DNA from: Pseudoips prasinana
Taxonomy: Eukaryota > Arthropoda > Insecta > Lepidoptera > Nolidae
Assembly: GCA_951640165.1 (NCBI GenBank)
Contig: OX621260.1
Span: 17,688,001-17,752,000, forward strand
Direction of reading: 5' to 3'
DNA: 64,000 bases
The stretch's first letter is position 1; every line of letters starts with the position of its first letter. Shown in pieces: positions 19,302 to 29,852 of the stretch. The notes under the pieces were generated by a model. The model was not told where the DNA came from and ran no database searches. It saw only the letters and a list, made by a program, of their open reading frames with translations. A program made the translations under genes and the position numbers.

Positions 19302-19981
19302 GGTTACTGACGTGTCAGGAGCCCCTCGTAAATCTCCATCGCTAACTTTGGATTCTATTTAACTGAATAGGTTTTGAGAATGTAGAAGTCCGATTTTAGC
19401 TCCATGGTGGTTTTTTGGTTGGTGATCAGATTCACTGCAATGGTATAGTTGGCTTGTATAGTGGCTTGATGTGTGTGTGGGTGTGTGTGGTGTGTTTATT
19501 GTGTGTGTATTGTGCGTGTATTGTGTGTGTGTGTGTTTGTGTGTATTGTGCGTGTATTGTGTGTGTATATCGATTCCAAGCTAACAAGCGCATAAATTGG
19601 CGCCGTATAGGATAGGTGACATTTGTGCAAGTACTTTTCCCTGAACGTTGAGACATAAACTTAGTACAAAGTTACTTAGCTTTGAATCACTCTGTCTGTT
19701 CAGTACGGCAGTTCCAATAAAATCGACACAAATAGCATAACTGTTAATTTAAATTTGTTCAAACTGAATCGTGCCTACAACCACTGGTGTGTGTGGGTGT
19801 GTGTGGTGTGTGTGGGGGTGGGTGTGGTGTGTGGTATGTGGTGTGTGTGGGGTGTGTGTGTGTGTGTTGTGTGTGTATTGTGCGTGTATTGTGTGTGTAT
19901 TGTGCGTGTATTTTGTGTGTATTGTGAAACCCCCCCCCCCCCTCTTACTATCTACCTCAACCCCGCAGTGACAATTATGGG

Positions 19982-20045
19982 ACTCTGTCCTTGAGATGCC
20001 CAGACGAAGATGTAGGTCTTCATCTGGGCATCTCCAGGACAGAGT
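19982..20045. repeat. Hairpin module copy 2
   Basis: Same hairpin with one arm mismatch (cttgag for ctggag). Arm and loop lengths are unchanged. Confidence 0.92.
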
Positions 20046-20125
20046 GCGACTGAGAATGCCGTATTATCGGGTGCGTGTATTGTGCGTGTATTGTGTGTGT
20101 ATTGTGCGTGTATTGTGCGTGTATT

Positions 20126-20190
20126 CATTAAGACCTTATGTACCATATTTGAGCAAATAAAGATTTGATTTGATTTGATTTGATTTATTG
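20126..20190 (+). mobile_element. LINE 3' end with (TTTGA)n tail
   Basis: 'ccatatttgagcaaataaag' followed by four 'atttg' units, the style of 3' terminus seen in CR1/Daphne-like LINEs. Only ~40 bp of body is present, embedded in the satellite. Confidence 0.5.
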
Positions 20191-20719
20191 TGTGTATTAT
20201 GAAACCCCCCTACTACTATCTACCTCAATCCCGCAGTGAAAATAACATACGTAAATTTAGGTACAAAAATGCAAAACCGAATGATATGTAACGCAATGTG
20301 AGAATGAATTTTAGTTAAACGTACCGAAATTTCTTCAAATTTGGTGCGTGTGTGTGGGTGTGTGTGGTGTGTGTGTGTGTGGTGTGTTGTGTGTGTGTGT
20401 GTGTGTTTATTGTGTGTGTATTGTGTGTGTATGTGTGTTTGGTGTGTGGTGTGTGTGGGTGTGTGTGGTGTGTGGTGTGTGTGGGTGTGTGTGGTGTGTG
20501 TGGGTGTGTGTGTTGTTAGTGGGTGTGTGTGGTGTTAGTGGGTGTGTGTGGTGTGTTTTGTGTGTGTGTGTGTATGTATTGTGTGTTTCTTGTGTGTGTA
20601 TTGTGTGTGTGTGTGTGTGTGTGTATATGTGGTGTGTGGTGATTGTGGTTGTGTGTGGTGTGTGTGGGTGTGTGTGGTGTGTGTTTGTGTAAGTTTGTGT
20701 GATGTGTGTGGTGTGTGTG

Positions 20720-20750
<31 letters not shown>

Positions 20751-21284
20751 TGTGATGTGTGCGGGTGTGTGTGGTGTGTGTGTGGTGTGTGGGTGCGTGT
20801 ATTGTGCGTGTATTGTTTGTGTATTGTGTGTATTTTGAAACCCCCCCTACTACTCTTTACCTCAACTCCGCAGTGAAAATAACATACGTAAATTTAGGTA
20901 CAAAAAGGCAAAACCGAATGATATGAAAAGCAATGTGAGAATGAATTTTAGTTAAACGTACCGAAATTTCTACAAATTTGGTGCATGTGTGTAGTGTGTG
21001 TGTGGGTGTGTAAGGTGTGTGTGTGGGTGTATATGTGGTGTGTGGTGATAGTGGTTGTGTGTGGTGATAGTGGTTGTGTGTGGTGTGTGTGGGTGTGTGT
21101 GCATGTGTGTAATGTGTGTGTGGTGTCTAGTGTTTTGTGTGTTTATATGTGTGTATTGTGTGTGTATTGTGTGTGTATTGTGCGTGTATTGTGTGTGTAT
21201 TGTGCGTGTATTGTGCGTGTATTGTGAATGTATTGTGAAACCTCCCCTCCTACTATATACCTCAACCGCAGTGACAATTATGGG

Positions 21285-21348
21285 ACTCTGTCCTAGAGAT
21301 GCCCAGACGAAGATGTAGGTCTTTATCTGGGCATCTCCAGGACAGAGT
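21285..21348. repeat. Hairpin module copy 3
   Basis: Same hairpin, one arm change (cctagag). The inner loop reads 'gaagatgtaggtctttatct'. Confidence 0.92.
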
Positions 21349-21498
21349 GCGACTGAGAATGGCGTATTATCTAAAAGAGTTCCTATACTGGTCGCAGAAA
21401 TTGCCTGCAGCCAGTAGCCCGACTCCCGTTCGCAAGTGGCAAGGAGACGAGCCCTAGAGCGTCAGGACAGGTGGTTAAAAGTGAATTTTGAACAAGAT

Positions 21499-21728
21499 TA
21501 CATAGAGGCTCGTCCTATTGTCTCTGCGAACTGAGTGGTTTTGGACATGCCTCACTCGGACAGGCCATTGACCACGCATTCCTGGCTCCATCCATGCCTA
21601 CCAACGGTGTAACGATAGATGAGGAAATTAAAAGCATGCACAGAACAAAAATGCAGGCAGAGCAACACTTGAAATTTTGCGAATGCAATGCGAGGCCTGA
21701 TGCCAAGCAATGTGAGAATGAATTTTAG
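21499..21728 (+). other. Module-borne open frame, copy 1
   Basis: Plus frame 'HRGSSYCLCELSGFGHASLG', then 'QAIDHAFLAPSMPTNGVTID' and 'HRTKMQAEQHLKFCECNARP'. It is nearly the same as 22178-22432 but ends differently after joining the next module. Amino-acid composition looks like real coding sequence (Cys pair CEC, mixed hydrophobic and charged residues). Family not recognised. Confidence 0.35.
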
Positions 21729-21946
21729 TTAAACGTACCGAAATTTCTTCAAATTTGGTGCGTGTGTGTGGTGTGTGTATGTTGTGTGTGTGTGTTTGCA
21801 TGTGTGTAATGGGTGTGTGGGTGTGTGTGGGTCCGTGTATTGTGCGTGTATTGTGTGTGTATTGTGCGTGTATTGTGCGTGTATTGTATGTATTGTGAAA
21901 CCCCCCCTCCTACTATTTATCTCAACCCCGCAGTGACAATTATGGG

Positions 21947-22010
21947 ACTCTGTCCTGGAGATTCCCAGACGAAGATGTAGGTCTTTATCTGGGCATCTCC
22001 AGGACAGAGT
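21947..22010. repeat. Hairpin module copy 4
   Basis: Same hairpin, one arm change (gattccc for gatgccc). Followed by the same ~430-bp downstream module as copy 3. Confidence 0.92.
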
Positions 22011-22177
22011 GCGACTGAGAATGCCGTATTATCTAAAAGAGTTCCTATACTGGTCGCAGAAATTGCCTGCAGCCAGTAGCCCGACTCCCATTCGCAAGTG
22101 GCAAGGAGACAAGCCCGATCTCTAGCGTCAGGACAGGTGGTTAAAGTGAATTTTGAACAAGATTACATAGAGGCTCG

Positions 22178-22432
22178 TCCTAATGTCTCTGCGAACTGAG
22201 TAGTTTTGGACACGCCTCACTCGGACAGGCCATTGACCACGCATTCCTGGCTCCATCCATGCCTACCAAAGGTGAAACGATAGATGAGGAAATTAATAAC
22301 ATGCACAGAACAAAAATGCAGGCAGAGCAACACTTGAAATTTTGCGAATGCAATGCGAGGCCTGAACCCAAGCATTTTCCGAAATTGAACAATTTAGAAT
22401 TTGGGTCCAAGTGTTTTGATAGTGTGGTCTAA
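22178..22432 (+). other. Module-borne open frame, copy 2 (longer)
   Basis: Same frame as copy 1, continuing 'PEPKHFPKLNNLEFGSKCFD' to a TAA near 22432. A stop lies just before 'CELSSFGHASLGQAIDHAFL', so it cannot extend 5'. Probably an exon or transposon fragment carried along in the tandem unit. Confidence 0.35.
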
Positions 22433-22559
22433 AATTGTCAAAAGACTACCATGATTCCAAAGAGGGCAACAACGAAGAACATACGTAAATTTAGGTACAA
22501 ATAGCCCATAAGTGCACAAGTCGGCTTCCCACAGAGACCTGCACTTGCCCTACCGTCGA

Positions 22560-23560
22560 ACTAAGACTATAGAAGAACTAAGACCATCAAATACTTAGGA
22601 GTAACATTAAATCACACCCTTACTGTTAAACCACATATTGATATCCTGACAGCAAGACTACGCAAATTAATATACATATTCAAGACCTTAAGAAACGTCA
22701 CCACTAGAGACATAATCAGGAAGGTATATTATGCTTTATACCACTCCCTCATAGAATACTGCATTACGTCTTGAGGAGGAGCCGCCAAGACACATATGAT
22801 AGTAGCAGAGAGAGCCCAAGGAGTCCTCCTCAAGGTCGCTGCTGGCTTACCCTTCCGTCACCCGACAGATACGCTCTACAATGACTGGGACATACTATCA
22901 ATCAGGAAAACCTTCATCCTTAGAGTTATAGTCATGAAACACTCTGAAACCGAGTATAACCCCAACAAAAATGATGGCAAACGACGAAAGGGTACGGTCT
23001 GTACGCATCAACCCAGAAGAACAGCATTCTCACAACATTTCTACTGTTTTCTTGGGGACTACCTGTATAACAAGATGAATGCAGTCCTAAATATCTACCC
23101 ACTTGTTAAGTACAAGTGCAAGCAAGCCGTTATCCTGCATTTAAAAGCGCTAAACTATGAGAGCACCGAAAAGCACTCCATCCACCACAGTAAACCTACA
23201 TCCACCTTCACCTACCCTTACTCTCACATCAACCCGAATATAGCTATCACTTAACACACATACCAGTTCACTTCCACACATACAGACTCAACTCAACACG
23301 TACATTCACACACCCACACATACACCCTGCCATATACATACTTATTTGCATCCTTTCTTTTACTAGTAATAAAACTGTAAGCTACAATTATGCACGAACT
23401 TACTTTTCCATGAGGGGGGCCTGGTGACCTGTGGCACAAGTTTTGGCAACCTATTTCAGGCACAAGTCCTTCACAAATGAAAATAGTATCTAAGTATAAT
23501 TATAATCTAGCCTTAAGTTCCAATTTTTATATTGTATAATTTTGTATAATTATATTGTGG
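22560..23560 (+). mobile_element. 5'-truncated LINE: RT C-terminus and 3' UTR
   Basis: Frame 'TIKYLGVTLNHTLTVKPHID', then 'LRNVTTRDIIRKVYYALYHS' and 'LIEYCITS', is the RT thumb. A TGA at about 22773 is followed by 'MIVAERAQGVLLKVAAGLPF' and 'YNDWDILSIRKTFILRVIVM' through about 23252. This is the thumb-to-C-terminal layout of Jockey/CR1-type RTs. The ~300-bp 3' UTR ends in AT-rich sequence where the Jockey element begins. Catalytic domain absent. Confidence 0.75.
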
Positions 23561-23929
23561 TCCTGGGTGAACCTTCCCAGAGGCATATGCCCTGTGCCGC
23601 CACACGCGTCGCGGGTTGCGGATGGCGATACGGCTTCCATTGTGTAGTCGCGGACAATTGGGCGGTCCAGACAGAGGGGTGCTGGGGTTGCCTATGGCAG
23701 GGCAACTCCTATAAAATGGCACTAAACCCAATGATGAATGGATGACAGTGGTGAGAAGGAGCCGCCACTTGATTGAAGCTCTGACCCGGGGAGACCAACC
23801 TCGTGAGCCTTGGCTGGCAGTTGGTCTAGGAGAAGGTACTCCGAACAACAAACCAAAAATGCTGCCTTGCACATCGGTGTTGAGTCACCAAAGGCTAGGT
23901 TGCATACTCGATAAGTATGCCAAATAAAA

Positions 23930-25294
23930 ATGGAAGCAAGATGTGAAAACAAATTACCCCAGGAAGGTACCAGCCATGCTGGACAATCCTCTGAGAAGAG
24001 CCCACAGGGCAACTCAGACAGCCTCACCGTATCTGGGGGAGGCAAAATTTTGCTTAAACGTAATGACAAAAAATTAATTCAACAAGCATTCCACCCTGGT
24101 TTATTTAACACCAGACCAAGGAGTGCTTCTCTTGGGAAAGTACACGCAAAGAGTTCCAACAGTCAGCTACTGGAACAAGTACAAGGAACTGAAAATGAAC
24201 CTACAACACAAGAAACTGAAGCTGTAAAAAACGATAATAACACTGAATCAGGAAGTCTTCACCCTCCTGTATGGCAACGGATACCTACTCAGAATGGCAG
24301 GAAAAAAAGAAAAGCAGCTGTATCTCCAGAAAGAGTACAAACCTCTAATAGTTTTAGCAACTTGCCTGTGGACCTAACAGAAAAAGAAGATGAGACTACC
24401 ACAAAGAAACCCAATAAACCACCTCCAATAGTTCTATATGGTGTAGAGGATGTTGGGAAACTTGGTGACTTATTAAATACGGTTGCAAATAGAGAACAAT
24501 TCACCTTTAAAATAGTTAACCGCAATCAGATGAGAATTAGCTGTGTTGAGGTGGAGGTCTACAAAAAGCTGATTGCCCTTGTTCGGGAAAAGGGTCTGAT
24601 TGGCCATACTTTTAAGAGAAAAGACCAAAGGAATTACAGGAGAGTGATAAAAAATCTTCACCATTCTACACCCACCTGTGCAATTGTAGAAGCTATTGAA
24701 AGCACTGGTAACTCTGTCATAGGGGAAGTAATCAACGCAAAATATGGCCCTAAAAAGCTGCCAACCTCAACATTCTTCGTTAACTTAATGCCAGGTCCTA
24801 ATAACAAATCTGTAAAAGAATTGAAATATATATACAATCAATCTATCCAGATAGAGGAGCCTAAGAAAAGTAACACGATTGTGCAGTGCCAAAGATGCCA
24901 GCAGTACGGCCACACAAAAAACTACTGCATGAGGCCCTTCCGTTGTGTCAAATGTGGACAGCCACATAAAACATCAGAGTGCACTAAACATGACCGTAAC
25001 ACCCCCGCACAGTGTGCCTTATGCGATGGCGCCCACCCTGCAAACTATAAGGGATGTGAGGTGTACCAAGAAATCCTAGCTCGAAAAATGACATCCTTAT
25101 CCTCAAAAAAACCAGAAAGGTGGGTACATTCTGAACCAAGCGCTACGAAAATTAACACCTCTGCCCCGATAAATATTATAATGGATGATATCAAAAAAAG
25201 CAACGCATGGTCTAATGGTCCACCACCCTGGACCAAAAATATAAGCAAGCACCCAAAAGACGCTATAGAGACAGAGTCCCAAGTAATAAATTAG
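23930..25294 (+). CDS. Jockey ORF1 (gag-like, zinc-knuckle RNA-binding protein)
   Basis: 454 codons from ATG at 23930. The middle of the protein (residues about 165-290) matches the PRE-type domain of Jockey gag ('PPIVLYGVEDVGKLGDLLNT', 'FKIVNRNQMRISCVEVEVYK'). Residues about 320-375 hold three knuckles: CQRCQQYGHTKNYC, CVKCGQPHKTSEC and CALCDGAHPANYKGC. The frame stops at 25294, but the shifted frame continues 'LTKQSQQFEIILQQMSTLMQ' to TAA at 25393-25395, which is the expected Jockey C-terminus. A one-base-class frameshift near 25290 therefore removed the last ~34 residues. It binds the element RNA. Confidence 0.85.
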   Translation: MEARCENKLPQEGTSHAGQSSEKSPQGNSDSLTVSGGGKILLKRNDKKLIQQAFHPGLFNTRPRSASLGKVHAKSSNSQLLEQVQGTENEPTTQETEAVKNDNNTESGSLHPPVWQRIPTQNGRKKRKAAVSPERVQTSNSFSNLPVDLTEKEDETTTKKPNKPPPIVLYGVEDVGKLGDLLNTVANREQFTFKIVNRNQMRISCVEVEVYKKLIALVREKGLIGHTFKRKDQRNYRRVIKNLHHSTPTCAIVEAIESTGNSVIGEVINAKYGPKKLPTSTFFVNLMPGPNNKSVKELKYIYNQSIQIEEPKKSNTIVQCQRCQQYGHTKNYCMRPFRCVKCGQPHKTSECTKHDRNTPAQCALCDGAHPANYKGCEVYQEILARKMTSLSSKKPERWVHSEPSATKINTSAPINIIMDDIKKSNAWSNGPPPWTKNISKHPKDAIETESQVIN

Positions 25295-25394
25295 AGATAA
25301 TGTTAACAAAACAATCACAACAATTCGAAATTATACTACAACAAATGAGTACTTTAATGCAACTCATGACGTCACTAGTCAATAAGTTGATATA

Positions 25395-28066
25395 ATGGCG
25401 GCACTACGACTAGCGACCTGGAACCCTAACGGACTGGCTCCCAACAAGGAAGAAGTAGAACTTCTAATCAGGGAACATAAGCTTGATGTTGTTCTTATTT
25501 CTGAAGCCCACTGTACCAGCTCATCGAGTATAAAGTTAAGAGGATTCAAGACTTACACCACAAACCATCCAGATGGAACGGGGCATGCTGGAACGGCAAT
25601 CATAATACGTGATACAATTAAACACCATCTTCTCCCAGAATTTAAGACAGATCCAATTCAAGCAAGTATTGTGGCCATAGAAGATAGGTCTGGATATTTC
25701 AATGTTGCTGCGGTGTACTGCCCACCCAAGCACCATATAAATGAAAATATGTTTTCTTCCTTCTTCAAATTGCTGGGTGGTCGCTTCATTGCAGGCGGAA
25801 ATTGGAATTCAAAGCACACATCTTGGGGCTCTAGACTATCTACAACTAGGGGCAGATAGCTAAGGACTTGTTTAACTTCAAATAACTTGCAGACAATATC
25901 TTCAGGTGATCCAACCTATTGGCCAACTGACTGTAAAAAGATTCCAGACCTCATAGACTTTTTTATAATTAAGGGTCTTTCTAAACACTACTTTAAGGCT
26001 GAGTCATGTCTAGACAGTTCATCTGACCACACCCCGGTATTGCTTACGGTGAGCACCATGGTGATCGATGTTGAAAACACATACTCGTTAATTAATAGCC
26101 ATACTGACTGGGATTGTTTTCGAGAACATATAGAAAACAACTTAAATTTAAAAATATGTCTAAAGTCACCAGAAGAAATTGATGAGGCAGCAAAAAATAT
26201 CACTTTCCTCATTCAAGAGGCTGCTTGGAAAACTACACCAGTGACGAAGCCTAGGTGCTGTACTACAAATATACCAGCAAGGATAAAATATCAAATTCTA
26301 GAAAAGCGAAAACTTCGACGAATATGGCATCAGAGCCGAAACAGCCAGGACAAGAGTAAATTTAATAAGGCCATTAAAGAGCTAAAATTGTTATTGGAAG
26401 AGTGGCATACCACTTCGTTAGAAACTAAGCTGGAATCTATGACGCCTACTGCTTCCACCAATTATTCACTTTGGAGGTTTACAAGGCCCCTTAATAGACC
26501 CCAAGAGGTTAAGCCACCGCTAAGGATTGTCGGTAATAACTGGGCCAAAACATCCAAAGAAAAGGCAAACCTATTTGCTGAGTACCTGGCATCTGTTTTC
26601 TACCCTAATTCAACCCCTGATCAGGAAACAGAAAAATATGTTGACCACGTCCTTAAACAACCATTCCAGATGTCAATACCACTAAGACCAGCTACAGTAA
26701 AAGAAGTATGGAAAACAATCCATAGTTTGAAATACAGGAAGGCTCCAGGTTTTGACCTAATTACCAAAGAAATCCTTGTGCAATTACCCAAAAAAGCTGT
26801 AGTATTCTTGACCATACTCTTTAATGGTATACAGAGGGTGCAATACTTTCCAGCTATGTGGAAGATATCCCAAATCATAATGGTCCACAAGCCAGGTAAG
26901 GCTCCAAATGAAATTCAATCTTACAGACCGATCAGTCTCCTTCCAATCCTATCAAAGATCTGCGTAAAAATTTTGCTTAACAGATTACACCCAGCACTTG
27001 AGAAGGTTATTCCTAACCACCAGTTTGGATTTAGGCAACATCACTCCACAATTGAACAAGTCCATCAGTTACCAATAAAATTAGAGATGCTCTGGAAAGG
27101 AAACAGTACTGCCCCTCAGCTTTTCTGGATATACAGCAGGCCTTCGACAAAGTGTGGCATGAAGGTCTGTTATACAAAATAAAACATTATCTCCCTCATA
27201 GCTTCTATATGTTGGTACAGTCTTACCTGGTGGGAAGAATATTCCAAGTAAAAGAAGCAGGAGATACCTCAAGATTCTACGAAATCAATGCAGGTGTCCC
27301 ACAGGGCTCAGTACTGGGACCTGTGTTATACTCAATTTTCACAGCAGATCTTCCAGTGATACCGGAAACAACAGCGGCAACCTTCGCTGATGATACTGCA
27401 ATATTAGCTAGTAGCAATGACCCAATAAAAGCTTCTGAATACCTGCAAGGTGGACTCGATGAGATAAGTACTTGGTTACATAGGTGGAAAATAAAGGCCA
27501 GTGCTACTAAATCGGTACATATTACATTTACCCTAAGAAAAGGTGATTGCCCTCCAGTACTACTTGGCGGTGATGTACTTCCACAAAACAATAGAGTAAA
27601 GTATCTCGGAATGCACCTGGACAGACGATTAACTTGGAAAAACCATGTTAAAGCTTAAAGAGAAGAGCTCAATCTCAATTACAAAACTTTGCTGTGGCTA
27701 CTGGGCCGTAACAGTAAATTAGCTACAGACAACAAGTTGCTCATTTATAAAATGGTTCTTAAACCCATATGGACTTATGGAATTCAACTATGGGGTAGTG
27801 CTAGTGACTCCAATATCAAGATTATCCAAAGAATGCAGAATATTATCTTACGCACTATATCAGACGTCCCCTGGTTTGTTACTAATAGTGAAATCCACCA
27901 AAATTCTAAAATTAACACAGTGAAGGAAGAAATAAGACTGTTTTCTGAAAACTACCAAAAAAGACTAGCAATGCATCCAAATGACTTGGCGCTGCAGTTG
28001 AATAGCCAGGATTATCCTAAACGCCTCATAAGGCATGACATCCTGAAGCTTAAAGAGAGGGTGTAG
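25395..28066 (+). pseudogene. Jockey ORF2 (endonuclease-RT), two stops and one frameshift
   Basis: ATG at 25395 overlaps the ORF1 frame's stop as TAATG. Endonuclease: 'RLATWNPNGLAPNKEEVELL', 'VVLISEAHC', 'FIAGGNWNSKHTSWGS' (Gly-Gly-Asn-Trp-Asn in place of GDFN), 'SSDHTPV'. RT: 'SYRPISLLPILSKICVKI', 'FGFRQHHSTIEQVHQ', a disrupted '...YSRPSTKCGMKV' where the FxDxxxAF motif should be (frameshift near 27110-27150), 'GVPQGSVLGPVLYSIFTADL', 'TFADDTAIL'. TAG at 25857-25859 and TAA at 27656-27658 are in frame with continuing homology. Not functional as it stands. Confidence 0.88.
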
Positions 28067-28081
28067 CTTCACTTACACAGG

Positions 28082-28086
28082 AGTAG
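28082..28086. repeat. Target duplication AGTAG (left) of the copia insertion
   Basis: AGTAG directly abuts the LTR start TGTTCTC; the same five bases follow the other end at 29853-29857. Confidence 0.85.
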
Positions 28087-28328
28087 TGTTCTCATTGGAG
28101 TACACACTCACCACGCCAATAATCTACAACTCATCCGGTCAAAGTCCTAGGACTGATTGCAGATCATAAATAAATACAATTTGTGAAAGGAAAATATATG
28201 TATTTATTATTATTATTATCCAATAATGATTCAATACAAGCAATTTGAAAAGTAGGCAAAAGTGGTCATCATTCAACCTTAGCATGCATTGAGATTACAT
28301 TTAAAAGAGTAACGTCTTTGCTTCAACA
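28087..28328 (-). repeat. Copia 3' LTR (242 bp)
   Basis: Minus strand begins TGTTGAAGCAAAGACG; the first 61 bp match the 5' LTR fragment at 29792-29852 with one or two changes. Ends at 28087 with CA on the minus strand (TGTTCTC on plus). Contains a (TTA)n run near 28202-28218. Confidence 0.88.
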
Positions 28329-28427
28329 TTCCTCCTTAATCTCATGCATGCATACATACATACATACACAAAAGATAAACGGTTTTTTCATACACACAGT
28401 CCCATACCATTAACACAACATTCCAAT

Positions 28428-29815
28428 TTACTTCTGGGTAGTGGTTTTGTCAGTGCATCCGCAACCATTCTTTCGGTTTCTCGGTACTCTAACCTTATTA
28501 TTTGCTCCTCCTTGGATAAGGAATACTGAGCCTGAGTATGAACGTCGATCGCTATCTCCGGCATAGTCAGCATCTCCAAAACACTCAATAGTTTGTTGAC
28601 GTTTTGAGTTCAACGCTCATGGAGCCAGCTTCAACCCGTACAAGGATATGTTCAAAAGGCAAACGTAATCTTCTTTTACTTTTTCCTCTAACCTTTCTGG
28701 TTGTTTCATATAAACGACTTCACATATCACCATTCAAAAACGCCGTTTTCACATCCATTTGGTCAATCTTCAAATCCATATTAGCTGCTAACGTGATCAA
28801 AGTTCTAAGCGAGCTGTGCCTTACTACAGGCGAAAACGTGTCATAATAATTCACGCCTCTTCGTTGACTAAAGCCTCTTGCCACGAGTCGTGCCTTGTAA
28901 CGGGTCTTTCCCCCCGCCTCTTCTTTTATTCGAAATAACCATTTCGAATCTACGATGTTACACGACTTCAGTGGCTTCACAAGAGTCCATGTGTTATTTT
29001 TCTTAAGAGCCTGTAATTCCTCCTCAATTGCGGCTATCCACTTCATACCATCATCCCTACTTAACGCGTCATCGACAGTCAAGGGATCTTGAGATAAAGA
29101 AGCAGCTTTATAAGTCACAAAATCTGGAAACTGTTTTGTTTCCCTTCGCCGAAGTGGATATCTTCTGCATGAAGTCTCAGTACCGTTATTTGACAGATTT
29201 TCCTCAGCATCTGATTCTCTTTCATTAGAGCAGTGCCACGCATCATCATCAACAATATAGTTCACTGCAACCACCTCTGTAGGTTCGACATAACGCCTAT
29301 CTTGTTGTTGTAAACGAATATCTGGAACTCCTTCCTCTTGAGTTACTTCCATGGTTCTCTCTAGCTTAATAATAGTATCTGTTAGTGGGTCAACTTCTCC
29401 TATGGATTTTACACCCTTGTTTCCATATTTTTGATTCTCAAAGAACATTAGGGAAGGGAAGAGATCCCTTATGCAGCTCACCCGTCACTGGATTAACTAA
29501 GCGATAGCCCTTTGTTTCTTCACAATAACCAACGTGGACTAACTCTTGGCTTTTAGGATCCCACTTTTTTCGCTTCTGGTCTGGAATATGAAGGTAAGCC
29601 TTGCATCCAAAAACTCTTAAGGAGCTCAGATCTATCTTCTTTCCAGTCCAGGCCTCTTCTGGGGTCATATTTTTCACAGCTACAGTAGGTGACCAGTTCT
29701 TCAAATATACTGCAGTGTTAACTGCTTCATCCCACACCCGTCTGCTTAAGCCATTCTTCCAGCATAGTTCTAGTTTCTTCTTTGATTGTTTGTCATTCAA
29801 CCTTAGCATGCATTG
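28428..29815 (-). pseudogene. Copia pol: integrase C-terminus, RT first half, RNase H
   Basis: Minus strand. 29809-29438: 'SRRVWDEAVNTAVYLKNWSP', 'PEEAWTGKKIDLSSLRVFGC' (integrase core end and GKG-like region). 29481-28720: 'MKWIAAIEEELQALKKNNTW', 'YKARLVARGFSQRRGVNYYD', 'DQMDVKTAFLNGDM' (RT first catalytic block). The next frame gives 'KQPERLEEKVKEDYVCLLNI' and 'SLYGLKLAP'. Then a deletion removes the YVDD block, and 28613-28428 reads 'IECFGDADYAGDSDRRSYSG' (RNase H). Enzymatically dead because the catalytic RT centre is missing. Confidence 0.92.
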
Positions 29816-29852
29816 AGATTACATTTAAAAGAGTAACCTCTTTGCTTCAACA

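Larger units (their letters stand above)
17718..22515. repeat. Composite satellite: GT-rich arrays alternating with conserved modules
   Basis: GT-rich blocks (built of gtgtgtattgtgcgtgtatt units) at about 17718-18115, 19466-19570, 19791-19928, 20066-20125, 20341-20835, 20986-21237 and 21758-21898. Most end in a 'gaaaccccccctcctactat' module with 'cctcaaccccgcagtga', and several are preceded by 'aaacgtaccgaaatttcttc'. The same modules recur in the same order, so the whole is a tandem array of ~0.4-0.7-kb composite units. Long hydrophobic Cys/Val 'ORFs' inside are translation artefacts of GT repeats. Confidence 0.9.
23561..28081 (+). mobile_element. Jockey-clade LINE, nearly full length, with point disruptions
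   Basis: A GC-richer 5' UTR (about 23561-23929) is followed by ORF1 with three zinc knuckles and ORF2 with endonuclease and RT. The order and the knuckle pattern are those of the Jockey clade. ORF1 has one late frameshift; ORF2 has two nonsense codons and one frameshift. The 3' UTR region carries a copia insertion at 28087, so the poly(A) end was not located. Confidence 0.88.
28087..29852 (-). mobile_element. Ty1/copia LTR retrotransposon, internally deleted, 5-bp target duplication
   Basis: Minus-strand element with integrase, RT and RNase H remnants. Complete 3' LTR at 28087-28328 (TG...CA on both strands), polypurine tract 'ttaaggagga' just upstream of it (28329-28340), and only the first ~61 bp of the 5' LTR (29792-29852). 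Flanked by AGTAG on both sides. The 5' LTR piece is joined directly to the integrase, so the rest of the LTR, PBS, gag, protease and integrase N-terminus are gone. Confidence 0.9.

Noticed and set aside
17720..21318. Many long Cys/Val-rich ORFs (e.g. 17720-18235, 20348-20692, 21055-21318)
   Set aside because: They are translations of GT-rich repeats in several frames at once, without codon bias or homology.
28428..29816. Plus-strand ORFs at 28344-28529, 28604-28846 and 29601-29816
   Set aside because: They run antisense to well-supported copia integrase/RT/RNase H frames and are shadows.
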